Assembly (NCBI GenBank): GCA_023437225.1
Contig: JAEZGS010000016.1
Location: forward strand, 221,330-285,329
Reading direction: 5' to 3'
Length of the DNA: 64,000 nt
From: Bacteroidota bacterium
Lineage (GTDB): Bacteria > Bacteroidota > Bacteroidia > Chitinophagales > Chitinophagaceae
Position numbers and translations under genes: made by a program. Shown here piece by piece: positions 53,389 through 60,249 of the stretch (position 1 is the first letter of the stretch; every line of letters starts with the position of its first letter). The notes beneath the pieces are model-generated. The model was not told the DNA's origin. It worked only from the letters and a program-made list of their open reading frames with translations, and searched no databases.

Positions 53389-53475
53389 CGGAGAGGGAGG
53401 GATTCGAACCCTCGGTACAGTTGCCCATACAACGGTTTTCGAGACCGTCCCATTCGACCGCTCTGGCACCTCTCC
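53389..53475 (-). tRNA. tRNA-Ser (anticodon CGA)
   Basis: An 87-nt class II tRNA. The acceptor arms GGAGAGG / CCTCTCC pair perfectly with discriminator G. The anticodon loop reads CTCGAAA, giving anticodon CGA, which decodes the UCG serine codon. A long variable arm lies between anticodon and T arms, and GGTTCGAATCC forms the T arm. CCA is not encoded. Its 3' half and terminator are nearly identical to those of the second tRNA-Ser at 57345-57429. Confidence 0.95.
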
Positions 53476-53560
53476 CCGTGGAGGTGCAAGATAATCAAAT
53501 CCTCGTCCCGTCTTTTATTGCGGCACGAGGATTTGTTTCAAAATCAAATATCATTCGCAT

Positions 53561-54127
53561 TTAGTTTCTATGTCGCACCATAATTCTTTCGGGTGTCGTG
53601 CCTACCATGATCGCGAGCAGGGCCCATGCGATTAGTGAATACGTTGCGCCAATCATCAGGCTGAATGGAGTTCTCCCGAGGATCACGAGAGAGCCTATTG
53701 CAACAGGAAGCCAAAGTCCCACGATCAAAGGGATAAAACGTCGCCATCCGTCGAGTCTTTTTGCAGCGATAACGGTGATGCCCACAACCAACATGAGAAC
53801 ATTGCTCAATGGCCAGCACAAATCGATGTAGAAGAAAAACCAGGGTTTGTTATCAGGCATGACCCATTGATAAATGTTGGAGATGTTTGCTATGCTTAAT
53901 GTTGTCATCACCACCCACAAAATAATTCTGCCAAACCTGCTTTCACCCGTGGCCCTGGCTTTTTGTAATGCGACGATACTGAACATCCAGGCACTGATGT
54001 ATATAAACCCCCACATGCCGGTGAACCACGAATCAGATAAATGTTTGTTGCTTTCTTCAACCATGTAGCCAATAAAGAGAAAAGGGGCTCCGATCAGGGC
54101 TATAGCCCCGAGAAATTTGTTGTTCAT
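53561..54127 (-). CDS. Six-helix membrane protein of unknown function
   Basis: 188 residues with about six hydrophobic segments: AIALIGAPFLFIGYM, MWGFIYISAWMFSIVAL, IILWVVMTTLSIANI, WFFFYIDLCWPLSNVLMLVV, FIPLIVGLWLPVAIGSLVIL and SLMIGATYSLIAWALLAIMV. I do not recognise a family. It lies downstream of a LytS/LytR-type regulator pair on the same strand with a 36-base gap. It may be cotranscribed with that system, whose targets are often membrane proteins. Confidence 0.75.
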   Translation of the reverse strand: MNNKFLGAIALIGAPFLFIGYMVEESNKHLSDSWFTGMWGFIYISAWMFSIVALQKARATGESRFGRIILWVVMTTLSIANISNIYQWVMPDNKPWFFFYIDLCWPLSNVLMLVVGITVIAAKRLDGWRRFIPLIVGLWLPVAIGSLVILGRTPFSLMIGATYSLIAWALLAIMVGTTPERIMVRHRN

Positions 54128-54162
54128 AACAATAATTTTTTTGATTAGTATTTTTTAGGCGA

Positions 54163-54939
54163 TTAGCCGCCAAGCCATTTTTTGAATTCAGGGGCACGAT
54201 CACGGCTTACTATCACATCATCTTTTGATGATGGCTTCAGCTCAAGCTTGAGTTTACCGTTGAAGTGAATGATAACATTAATGATGCTTCGTCTTTCCAC
54301 CAGGTATTTTCGACTGCATCTGAAAAATCGCCTGGAACTTACCTGTTGTTCCAGTTCTTCAAGGGGTTGATCAAGCAGGTATTGTTTTCCATTATGCGTA
54401 ACAAGAAAGGTAATGCGTTCTTCACTGTAAAAGAAAGCGATCTCATCAACGCTTATGGATATGAGGCGATGTCCTTGTTTTACCAGGAAATGTTCACGTG
54501 TAATTGTACCATCTCCGCCAGTGGTTTTTCTTAATTCCTGTAACAACTCTTGCGCAGTGGCGGATGATAGCTTCCCATACACATTGTTCAGTGTTCTGAA
54601 TTTTGATATGCTCTTTTTCAAATCATCAACCTGTATGGGCTTCAACAGATAGTCGATGCTGTGAACAGAAAACGCTTTCATTACATATTCATCATATGCG
54701 GTTGTAAAGATCACGGGACTGGTCACATTCACTTCTTCAAAAATGTCGAAGCTCTTTCCATCGGATAATTCGATGTCCATAAGCAGCAGATCGGGCATCG
54801 GATTCGATCGCAGGTAACTGACGGTTTCATCAATGCTGTTGCAAAGTCCAACAATTTCCGCGTCCCGGATATTTTCTTTCACCATTTGTTGTATCCGATC
54901 GGAAGCTATTGCTTCATCTTCAACGATGAGAATCGTCAT
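54163..54939 (-). CDS. LytTR-type response regulator
   Basis: 258 residues: receiver domain (1-120) with phospho-acceptor D55 in LLLMDIELSDGKSFD and KP near 104, then a LytTR DNA-binding domain (about 150-255) with HFLVKQGHRLISISVDEIAFFYSEERITFLVT and RRFFRCSRKYLVERRSIINV. It is translated right after the sensor kinase; the ATGA junction overlaps by four bases. Likely regulates envelope genes nearby, such as the downstream membrane protein. Confidence 0.93.
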   Translation of the reverse strand: MTILIVEDEAIASDRIQQMVKENIRDAEIVGLCNSIDETVSYLRSNPMPDLLLMDIELSDGKSFDIFEEVNVTSPVIFTTAYDEYVMKAFSVHSIDYLLKPIQVDDLKKSISKFRTLNNVYGKLSSATAQELLQELRKTTGGDGTITREHFLVKQGHRLISISVDEIAFFYSEERITFLVTHNGKQYLLDQPLEELEQQVSSRRFFRCSRKYLVERRSIINVIIHFNGKLKLELKPSSKDDVIVSRDRAPEFKKWLGG

Positions 54940-55970
54940 AACTGTGTTTTTATCAGTGGAACTTTAATGATAAAATATTCGCCATTGTTGTGTATCTCAA
55001 GATCATTTTGCCCCAGCAGCTTAAACTTGGCAGCGATATTTGATAAGCCCATTCCATTGGATGCCGCATTCCTCTTCAATTGTAAATTGTTCTCAACTGT
55101 TAGCCAATTGCTATCGTCAGCAGTTATTTTCACCCGCAATGGTTTTTGAGGAGATGCCTGGTTATGCTTCACCGCATTTTCCAACAGCATTTGCACGGTC
55201 AGAGGTGGCAGGTACAGATCATAATGTTGATCTGATAGTTTTACATCCAGCTGTATGCCCTCACCAAAACGCGTCTGCAGCAAAAAGAAATAGGCCATTG
55301 TAAATTGCATCTCCTGTTTTAGATCTATAATCTCCTTCTCATTGCTTTGTAAAAGATATCGGTAAACATTTGATAGCTCTGCAATGAACTTTACAGCTTT
55401 ACGTGAATCCTTTTCCACCAGTCCTGTTAACGTGTTCAGGCTATTAAACAAGAAGTGGGGCTTTACCTGGTTTTTCAAAGATTCGAGTTGCATCGCCAGG
55501 TTCACTTTTTTTAGTTCTTCAGCTTCTTTTGTTGTCACGCGCAAAGCATTAGTAAAAAGAATCAGTTCATAAAATCCTGTTACAAGAAACCCATAAATTA
55601 TCCTGTCTAACAAACCAAGTAGCAGGAATAAAAAAGGGGGTTGACCGTTGGGGTCTTTATGTAGCATGATCGATAGAAATGCTACATATATAAGGAAGTT
55701 TAAGATCACTACTGCGATCGCCTCCCTTATGAACCTCATATAGCTGGCGATCTTGTGAGGATATTTTTTATTGAAGTATGCAACCAGCAACCTGTTACAT
55801 TCCCATACAACTATGGTTAAGATGAGCGACATGAGAAATGTTTCGAAGTACACGCTGGCTGGTACCGGCTCTTTTGAACCAACTGCATCGCTGCTATAAA
55901 AGCTGAACTTTAAGAGTGTCAGGGTGATAATTCCAACGATACGGATACTGTAATTGTTGAGTGCTTGCAC
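54936..55970 (-). CDS. Sensor histidine kinase (LytS/YehU type)
   Basis: 344 residues. About four membrane helices fill the first 150 residues. The His_kinase domain contains the LKNQVKPHFLFNSLNTLTGLVE motif, with the phospho-histidine in PHFLFN, and the C-terminal ATPase part has PPLTVQMLLENAVKHN and NGMGLSNIAAKFKLL. This is the family that partners with LytTR regulators; the partner overlaps its end by four bases. The frame opens with GTG at 55970. Confidence 0.92.
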   Translation of the reverse strand: MQALNNYSIRIVGIITLTLLKFSFYSSDAVGSKEPVPASVYFETFLMSLILTIVVWECNRLLVAYFNKKYPHKIASYMRFIREAIAVVILNFLIYVAFLSIMLHKDPNGQPPFLFLLLGLLDRIIYGFLVTGFYELILFTNALRVTTKEAEELKKVNLAMQLESLKNQVKPHFLFNSLNTLTGLVEKDSRKAVKFIAELSNVYRYLLQSNEKEIIDLKQEMQFTMAYFFLLQTRFGEGIQLDVKLSDQHYDLYLPPLTVQMLLENAVKHNQASPQKPLRVKITADDSNWLTVENNLQLKRNAASNGMGLSNIAAKFKLLGQNDLEIHNNGEYFIIKVPLIKTQL

Positions 55971-56005
55971 GCAGCATGGTTTGTTTGATGCAAAATAAGT
56001 CGCAA

Positions 56006-56539
56006 TTATTGTTTTACATAGGTATGCACCGTGCCATCCTCATCGTAAAGGAACAAGGCGGTATAGCCGCGACTATCCGTCCCGATTTCGTATGCTGCAT
56101 AACTGGAAGACTTGTTGGGATAAACCTCTGCCTCACCAAAATCTTTTGGAGAATTGTTCCGACTGCTTGTGTAGCTGCCACGCGCGCGATGGAAACTTAT
56201 CGCTTCACCTTCCAATTGTACTGAGCCCACACATGCCCATCTTGCCCAACTACTCACTCCATACTGGTAGGTAGAAACATAACCGTGTTCCTGTGTGGTT
56301 CCATCCGGGTTGATAGTGTATCCAAGAAATACTTCATTCGAATTATAGGTAGTTCCGCTGGGAATGTTGTAAACATTGGTCCCTGAGATGCTTGTAATCG
56401 CCCAGCGACCGATCAATTCTGCTGGAACTGATTGGCTGCGTGGTGTATCCACGTCTTCTGTTCTCAGCGTGTCTTTTTTGCAACTTGCATAGCTGAGGAT
56501 GGCGCTTGTAAGCAGTAGAATGCTAATGATCTTTTTCAT
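56006..56539 (-). CDS. Lipoprotein of unknown function
   Basis: 177 residues with a lipoprotein signal (SILLLTSAILSYASC, C20). The body begins IGRWAITSISGTNVYNIPSG and is rich in Ser, Tyr and Gly, with a strand-rich pattern that recalls lipocalin-like lipoproteins such as the one at 49883-50320, but no family is certain. It lies 35 bases upstream of the LytS-type kinase start, on the same strand, and could be cotranscribed. Confidence 0.72.
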   Translation of the reverse strand: MKKIISILLLTSAILSYASCKKDTLRTEDVDTPRSQSVPAELIGRWAITSISGTNVYNIPSGTTYNSNEVFLGYTINPDGTTQEHGYVSTYQYGVSSWARWACVGSVQLEGEAISFHRARGSYTSSRNNSPKDFGEAEVYPNKSSSYAAYEIGTDSRGYTALFLYDEDGTVHTYVKQ

Positions 56540-56653
56540 TGTCTGATGTGTTTTGTTGTTTGGTTAATGATTACGATTGCAAGGATACATCCGTGTTGTG
56601 CACAGAAGATCTCATGTAGTATTGAGTCGTCGTTAATACTGACTGAATTGCAA

Positions 56654-56729
56654 ACAATCAAAACTGAATCGACAATGAGTTGGCGCGCTTAGGCGCATGG
56701 CGGCAGCCGCAATAGCAAAACTTGATTGT
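56654..56729. other. Structured intergenic element
   Basis: ACAATCAA (56654-56661) and TTGATTGT (56722-56729) are perfect 8-base arms enclosing a GC-rich core that contains GCGC...GCGC and GCGGCAGCCGC. The whole could fold into a multi-branched hairpin. It sits between the two small envelope genes and may be a terminator, a processing site, or part of a small RNA. Confidence 0.35.
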
Positions 56730-56755
56730 GAGGAAGTGAACAGTAAGCAACCGTT

Positions 56756-57169
56756 TTATCTTAGGCTGACTTTCAAAGTAAGGGTAGGTGCAGTTGGGGA
56801 GAAACCGGGAGAGCCTGGCGGAAGCGGCATGTACTCATAGTGAAATGTCACGGAAGCCGCTTTCTTACGATTGTTGGAAGAGGAAATAAAGAACGGGATA
56901 CTTACTGCTGCGAGGCCAAGGCCAGAATAGGCAAGAATATCTCCAGTGTGGGAGGTGCGGTCACTCGGCGGGGTGAAGCGCAGAATTTGACCAGCGTTAA
57001 TGAGGGCAACCATGGTTCCTACGCTAGTCAGAATTACGCCTCCACCCAGACTTATCCATGCGATTGTGTGTTGGGTATTACTTTTTTGTTGATAGTACGC
57101 CCTGCCGTGTTGGCTGTATACAGTGGAGGTGACTGTTAACAATGCAACAATTAATAATGCTGCCTTCAT
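56756..57169 (-). CDS. Small membrane or secreted protein of unknown function
   Basis: 137 residues starting at the ATG 57169, where a signal-like segment begins (LLIVALLTVTSTVYSQ). Two more hydrophobic stretches follow: IAWISLGGGVILTSVGTMVALI and ILAYSGLGLAAVSIPFFISSS. The C-terminus is polar with Pro/Gly-rich MPLPPGSPGFSP. The longer frame to 57334 lies upstream of the signal segment and is unlikely. No recognised family. The tRNA-Ser gene lies upstream in the same direction. Confidence 0.65.
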   Translation of the reverse strand: MKAALLIVALLTVTSTVYSQHGRAYYQQKSNTQHTIAWISLGGGVILTSVGTMVALINAGQILRFTPPSDRTSHTGDILAYSGLGLAAVSIPFFISSSNNRKKAASVTFHYEYMPLPPGSPGFSPTAPTLTLKVSLR

Positions 57170-57309
57170 GATTGAGATATTTACAACTAATGGTGTGGTT
57201 CGCTGAGGATGAGAGCGGGTGCGAATTAGTAGAGTTATTTGTAGGTAAGCTGGATAGTTCTTTAACCAAGATAACATTATTACCTCAAGGTTTCCAGAGT
57301 TTTCCAAAC

Positions 57310-57331
57310 AAAAAATCCCGCTATTGCGGGA
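57310..57331 (-). terminator. Terminator of tRNA-Ser(TGA)
   Basis: Minus-strand TCCCGC AATA GCGGGA perfect 6-base stem followed by six T: a standard intrinsic terminator beginning 14 bases past the tRNA end. Confidence 0.8.
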
Positions 57332-57344
57332 CATTCATTGCTTG

Positions 57345-57429
57345 CGGAGAGGGAGGGATTCGAACCCCCGGACCTGTAACAGTCAACGGTTTTCAAGACC
57401 GCCGCGATCGACCACTCTGCCACCTCTCC
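57345..57429 (-). tRNA. tRNA-Ser (anticodon TGA)
   Basis: An 85-nt class II tRNA with perfect acceptor stem GGAGAGG / CCTCTCC and discriminator G. The anticodon loop CTTGAAA gives TGA, reading UCA and other UCN serine codons. The T arm GGTTCGAATCC matches the first tRNA-Ser in the window. CCA is not encoded. Confidence 0.95.
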
Positions 57430-57572
57430 GGGCGCAAAATTATAGTTTGAACCGTACCAACCAAAAAAAAAGTAGTTTTTATTGCTGAATAATATGCCCA
57501 CGAAAAATTCATTTGCTCAAAGCCTTGTCTGGTAAGGGTTTGAGAGTATTTGTTTTTGTATAAAAAGTGAGA

Positions 57573-57598
57573 ACTGATTTCATATGATTTGAATCAGT
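57573..57598. promoter_or_regulatory. FNR-like palindrome upstream of the DGC gene
   Basis: TGAT TTGA ATCA (57585-57596) matches the FNR core TGATnnnnATCA. A larger inverted repeat ACTGATT / AATCAGT (57573-57598) surrounds it. It is about 68 bases before the ATG of the DGC-domain gene. A core of this type is expected about once by chance in 64 kb, so this is a candidate only. Confidence 0.35.
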
Positions 57599-57663
57599 AC
57601 GCTGCAAATTGTACTTCCGTAAGTTTGAAAACTATTTCTCATTTGATCAATGCTAATCTGCAC

Positions 57664-58026
57664 ATGAACAATTTTCAACAGATCCCTCTTGTGTACTCCT
57701 GTTCAGGATGCTCGAGTGCCGCACAAATGGCCAACTACATTGCGATAAAATTAGATCGGCTCCAAATAGCTGAAATGTCTTGCATTGCCGGTGTAGGAGG
57801 CAACGTGAAAAAACTTGTGAAGACGGCTAAGTCGGGAAGAAAGATCATCGCAATTGATGGGTGCCCACTAGCATGTTCAAAAGCGTGCTTGTCAAATCAT
57901 TCATTGGAAGCAGAGGTTCATATCGACCTGAGCAAATTCGGAGTTTCCAAGAATCAGCATGAGGATTTCGATAAAGAACAGGCGGAAGAATTGTTAAGGC
58001 AGCTCTTTATGAGTTCCGAAGAATGA
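57664..58026 (+). CDS. DGC-domain putative zinc-binding protein
   Basis: 120 residues with six cysteines in the DGC arrangement: CSGC (C13, C16), MSCIAGVGG (C40), AIDGCPLACSKACL (C67, C71, C75; the D-G-C motif is at 65-67). Four or more cysteines suggest a bound metal or Fe-S centre. The function is unknown; the family is found near anaerobic and nitrogen-oxide metabolism genes. The ATG at 57664 was chosen over the ORF start at 57589 because the conserved region starts within 11 residues. A candidate FNR-type palindrome lies upstream. Confidence 0.85.
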   Translation: MNNFQQIPLVYSCSGCSSAAQMANYIAIKLDRLQIAEMSCIAGVGGNVKKLVKTAKSGRKIIAIDGCPLACSKACLSNHSLEAEVHIDLSKFGVSKNQHEDFDKEQAEELLRQLFMSSEE

Positions 58027-58032
58027 TTCCAT

Positions 58033-58073
58033 TTTCCGCTTCCTGCTTTCCGCTTTCCGCTTCCTGCTTTCCG
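58033..58073. repeat. GCGGAAA-unit short tandem repeat
   Basis: Copies of TTCCGCT / TTCCTGC (complement GCGGAAA / GCAGGAA) fill the gap between two convergent stop codons. The same 7-base unit recurs in the opposite orientation at 63971-64000, so this is a dispersed family. Confidence 0.8.
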
Positions 58074-58076
58074 ACG

Positions 58077-58994
58077 CTACCTCTGTCTGATCCATTCAAT
58101 ACAAAGGTCTGTCCACTTATGCAGGTAGGGATCGTTCATAGCCAGGCTGAAGCCATGCCCACCTTTGGGAAAGACATAGAGCGCAGCAGGCACTTTATTA
58201 TCTTTTAAAGCCTGGTAAAAAAGTAAACTATTCTCTACTGGCACCCCATCGTCATCCGAGGCATGGATCAACAGGGTAGGAGGTGTGTTCTTCGTCACTT
58301 GCAATTCGGTAGAATAATGCTCGGCAAGTTCCTTCGATGCATTCCGACCAATCAGGTTGTCTCTTGATCCTTCATGCATGATCTTTTTGGTCATACTAAT
58401 AACGGGATACATGAGTATCATGAAGTCGGGCCGGCTGCTATGCCGGTCAATAGCGTCCGCGGCATTTTTATCGCCCTCCGTAAAATGCGTTCCTACGGTT
58501 GAGGCCAGGTGGCCGCCCGCAGAGAACCCCATAATACCGATCCTGCCGGGATCGATGTTCCATTCTGAAGCACGGGAACGAATCATTCGCATAGCCCGTT
58601 GGGCATCCATTGAAGGCGACAAATGCGGCGTTACATTACTTGCGGCAGATGGGAGTCGATATTTGAGAACGATAGCAGCAATTCCATTTGCATTCAGCCA
58701 TTTTGCAATGTCAGTTCCTTCCCAGTCATAAGCGAGTACTCCATAGCCTCCGCCGGGACAAACCAATATGGCATGTTTCGTGGCATTTGCTTTTGAGGGA
58801 AGAAAGACTTGTATTGCTGGTTCCTGCACACCGCGTATCAATGTAATGTTGCTGACTTCACGAACCTCTTTCTCAGTGCTGGCTCGCGCGTTGGGTATTT
58901 TGCCAGCCGGCCAAAGGGGCAGCTGGAATTCCTGGGCAATCATTGGTTGAAACACTAGCATAGCAAAAAGGACGAGGCAATAGCTGCGCATCAT
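58077..58994 (-). CDS. Secreted alpha/beta hydrolase, esterase-like
   Basis: 305 residues with a signal peptide (YCLVLFAMLVFQPMIAQ). The core shows VCPGGGYGVLAYDWEGTDIAKWL, the oxyanion and substrate lid region LKYRLPSA, the nucleophile in GIMGFSAGGHLAS, the aspartate in HASDDDGVPVEN and the histidine in KGGHGFSL. This is the BD-FAE/acetylxylan esterase-like subfamily. It could deacetylate plant polysaccharides, complementing the arabinose and glucuronate genes, but the substrate is inference. It follows the Rrf2 regulator gene by 20 bases. Confidence 0.88.
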   Translation of the reverse strand: MMRSYCLVLFAMLVFQPMIAQEFQLPLWPAGKIPNARASTEKEVREVSNITLIRGVQEPAIQVFLPSKANATKHAILVCPGGGYGVLAYDWEGTDIAKWLNANGIAAIVLKYRLPSAASNVTPHLSPSMDAQRAMRMIRSRASEWNIDPGRIGIMGFSAGGHLASTVGTHFTEGDKNAADAIDRHSSRPDFMILMYPVISMTKKIMHEGSRDNLIGRNASKELAEHYSTELQVTKNTPPTLLIHASDDDGVPVENSLLFYQALKDNKVPAALYVFPKGGHGFSLAMNDPYLHKWTDLCIEWIRQR

Positions 58995-59014
58995 TATTAT
59001 TTTGACAAAGATGC

Positions 59015-59443
59015 TTAAATCATGATCTCAAATTCCTTTTCTTCAGATTCGGCAACCTGACGAATGGTCTTATTGTCGAACATCTCGCTCAGCTTTGCCT
59101 TGATTTGCTTGTATTCTTCGTGCATGGAGCAGGGATTCAGATCGGTGCAACGCTTCAAACCGAGAACGCATTTTTTGAGCATTTTTTCTTCGCCCATCGC
59201 TTTCAGGATCGAAGACATCGGTTGACGAAGGGAGCGTTCTGTCAGGTAAAACCCTCCATTTGGTCCTTTCACAGAGCTCACTATGTCTGCACGGGTCAGC
59301 TGCTGAAGCACCTTTGCCGTGAAGGATCTGGGCGACTTGATCCCTTTGCAGATCTCATCAATACCGATCTTCTGTTCCTCACTGCTGTGCTTGGCTATGT
59401 ACAAAGTTGAACGCAATGCATATTCACATGCTTTTGAAAACAT
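59015..59443 (-). CDS. Rrf2-family regulator with Fe-S cysteine triad
   Basis: 142 residues: winged helix (1-75, YALRSTLYIAKHS, SPRSFTAKVLQQLTRADIVSSVKGPNGGF) and a dimerisation helix. Three cysteines, C92, C99 and C105, occur in KKCVLGLKRCTDLNPCSMH, the spacing used by NsrR/IscR to bind a [2Fe-2S] or [4Fe-4S] cluster. It should sense nitric oxide or redox state. An AGGGAG ribosome site precedes its ATG. It is in a run queD-rrf2-hydrolase, and twin repeats before queD are candidate operators. Confidence 0.88.
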   Translation of the reverse strand: MFSKACEYALRSTLYIAKHSSEEQKIGIDEICKGIKSPRSFTAKVLQQLTRADIVSSVKGPNGGFYLTERSLRQPMSSILKAMGEEKMLKKCVLGLKRCTDLNPCSMHEEYKQIKAKLSEMFDNKTIRQVAESEEKEFEIMI

Positions 59444-59470
59444 ACTCTCCCTCTTTATGCCGTAAATATA

Positions 59471-59905
59471 TTAATGTACTTCTGAAGTTCTCCACTCGGC
59501 GTAAGAATCCTCTGTTTCGTACAATTTAAGGGCATTGAGACAAACGCCGCAGGGTAAGGCATTCTGGATCTTAAGCTGGATGAAATGAAGGATGTTCTCG
59601 GCAGAAGGTTCCCAATCAGTAATTACCAAATTTCCGTGCTGTCCACAGAGATTGAATTCCTGCATTCCCTCCTTGGACAGGTAGAGCATGTGATCCATTT
59701 TGGAGATGACTTCTTTTTGAACGATTTCTTTCAAATCTTTGAAGTCGATAATGAATCCGGTAGCGGGTATAAAGTACGGGTGTTTTTTGCAAGTCTGAAC
59801 GGTAACATGCAACTCATAAGAGTGTCCATGTATATTGCTGCATTTCCCATTGTAGCCATGAATCGCGTGCGCCATTTCAAACCTGAAAATCTTTGTAATC
59901 GTCAT
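59471..59905 (-). CDS. 6-pyruvoyl-tetrahydropterin synthase / QueD family
   Basis: 144 residues of the QueD/PTPS fold. Zinc ligands H13, H26 and H28 and catalytic C22 are visible in AHAIHGYNGKCSNIHGHSY, with DFKDLK, MDHMLYL and a C-terminal ENILHFIQ/YETEDSYAEW segment completing the family pattern. QueD makes 6-carboxytetrahydropterin for queuosine; eukaryote-like PTPS makes pterins. No other queuosine gene is in the window, so its exact product is open. Start 59905 (MTITKIFRF) matches the family start; 59908 is equally possible. Confidence 0.9.
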   Translation of the reverse strand: MTITKIFRFEMAHAIHGYNGKCSNIHGHSYELHVTVQTCKKHPYFIPATGFIIDFKDLKEIVQKEVISKMDHMLYLSKEGMQEFNLCGQHGNLVITDWEPSAENILHFIQLKIQNALPCGVCLNALKLYETEDSYAEWRTSEVH

Positions 59906-59934
59906 CATTGCTGGAAAATTTGAGTACAAAATTA

Positions 59935-59987
59935 ATAAAGGACAATTTTATCCTCTATTTATAAATAATAAAGGACAAAGTTATCTT
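59935..59987. promoter_or_regulatory. Twin repeats before queD, candidate Rrf2 sites
   Basis: Two copies of ATAAAGGACAAnnTTATCnT (59935-59954 and 59968-59987) are 33 bases apart, close to three helical turns, so both lie on one face of the DNA. Each has dyad character (AGGA...TCCT in the first). They precede the operon that contains the Rrf2 gene, so autoregulation is plausible. Confidence 0.45.
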
Positions 59988-60075
59988 TTTTTAATTATTT
60001 GCTTTTTGAGCAAAAGAAAATCTTTATCATAAACAAGATTGATAACAGTCATAAATTTTCGAATTTAGGGCTGCT

Positions 60076-60083
60076 TACTTTTG
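60076..60083 (+). promoter_or_regulatory. -7 box for pckG
   Basis: TACTTTTG matches TAnnTTTG fully. The -33 position has only TTTT. Start near 60090 would give a leader of about 160 nt. Confidence 0.35.
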
Positions 60084-60249
60084 TGATCTCTTATAGAAGC
60101 TACTTGCAAGTTCTACCTTAAGTTGAAGCCTTATCTCAGCTATCTGATTTGTGTACTCTACAACGCTGTGTCTTTCTGAATGCTGATGTGTCGCAAAATG
60201 TTGCACTGTACCACGCTCAGGTGGTGATCGAGTATATAACTTAAAAAAA

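Larger units (their letters stand above)
59909..60249. other. 341-base gap between queD and pckG
   Basis: Contains the twin operator-like repeats at 59935-59987, a -7 box TACTTTTG at 60076-60083 and a leader of about 160 bases before the PEP carboxykinase start. No protein-coding frame is convincing. Confidence 0.6.
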
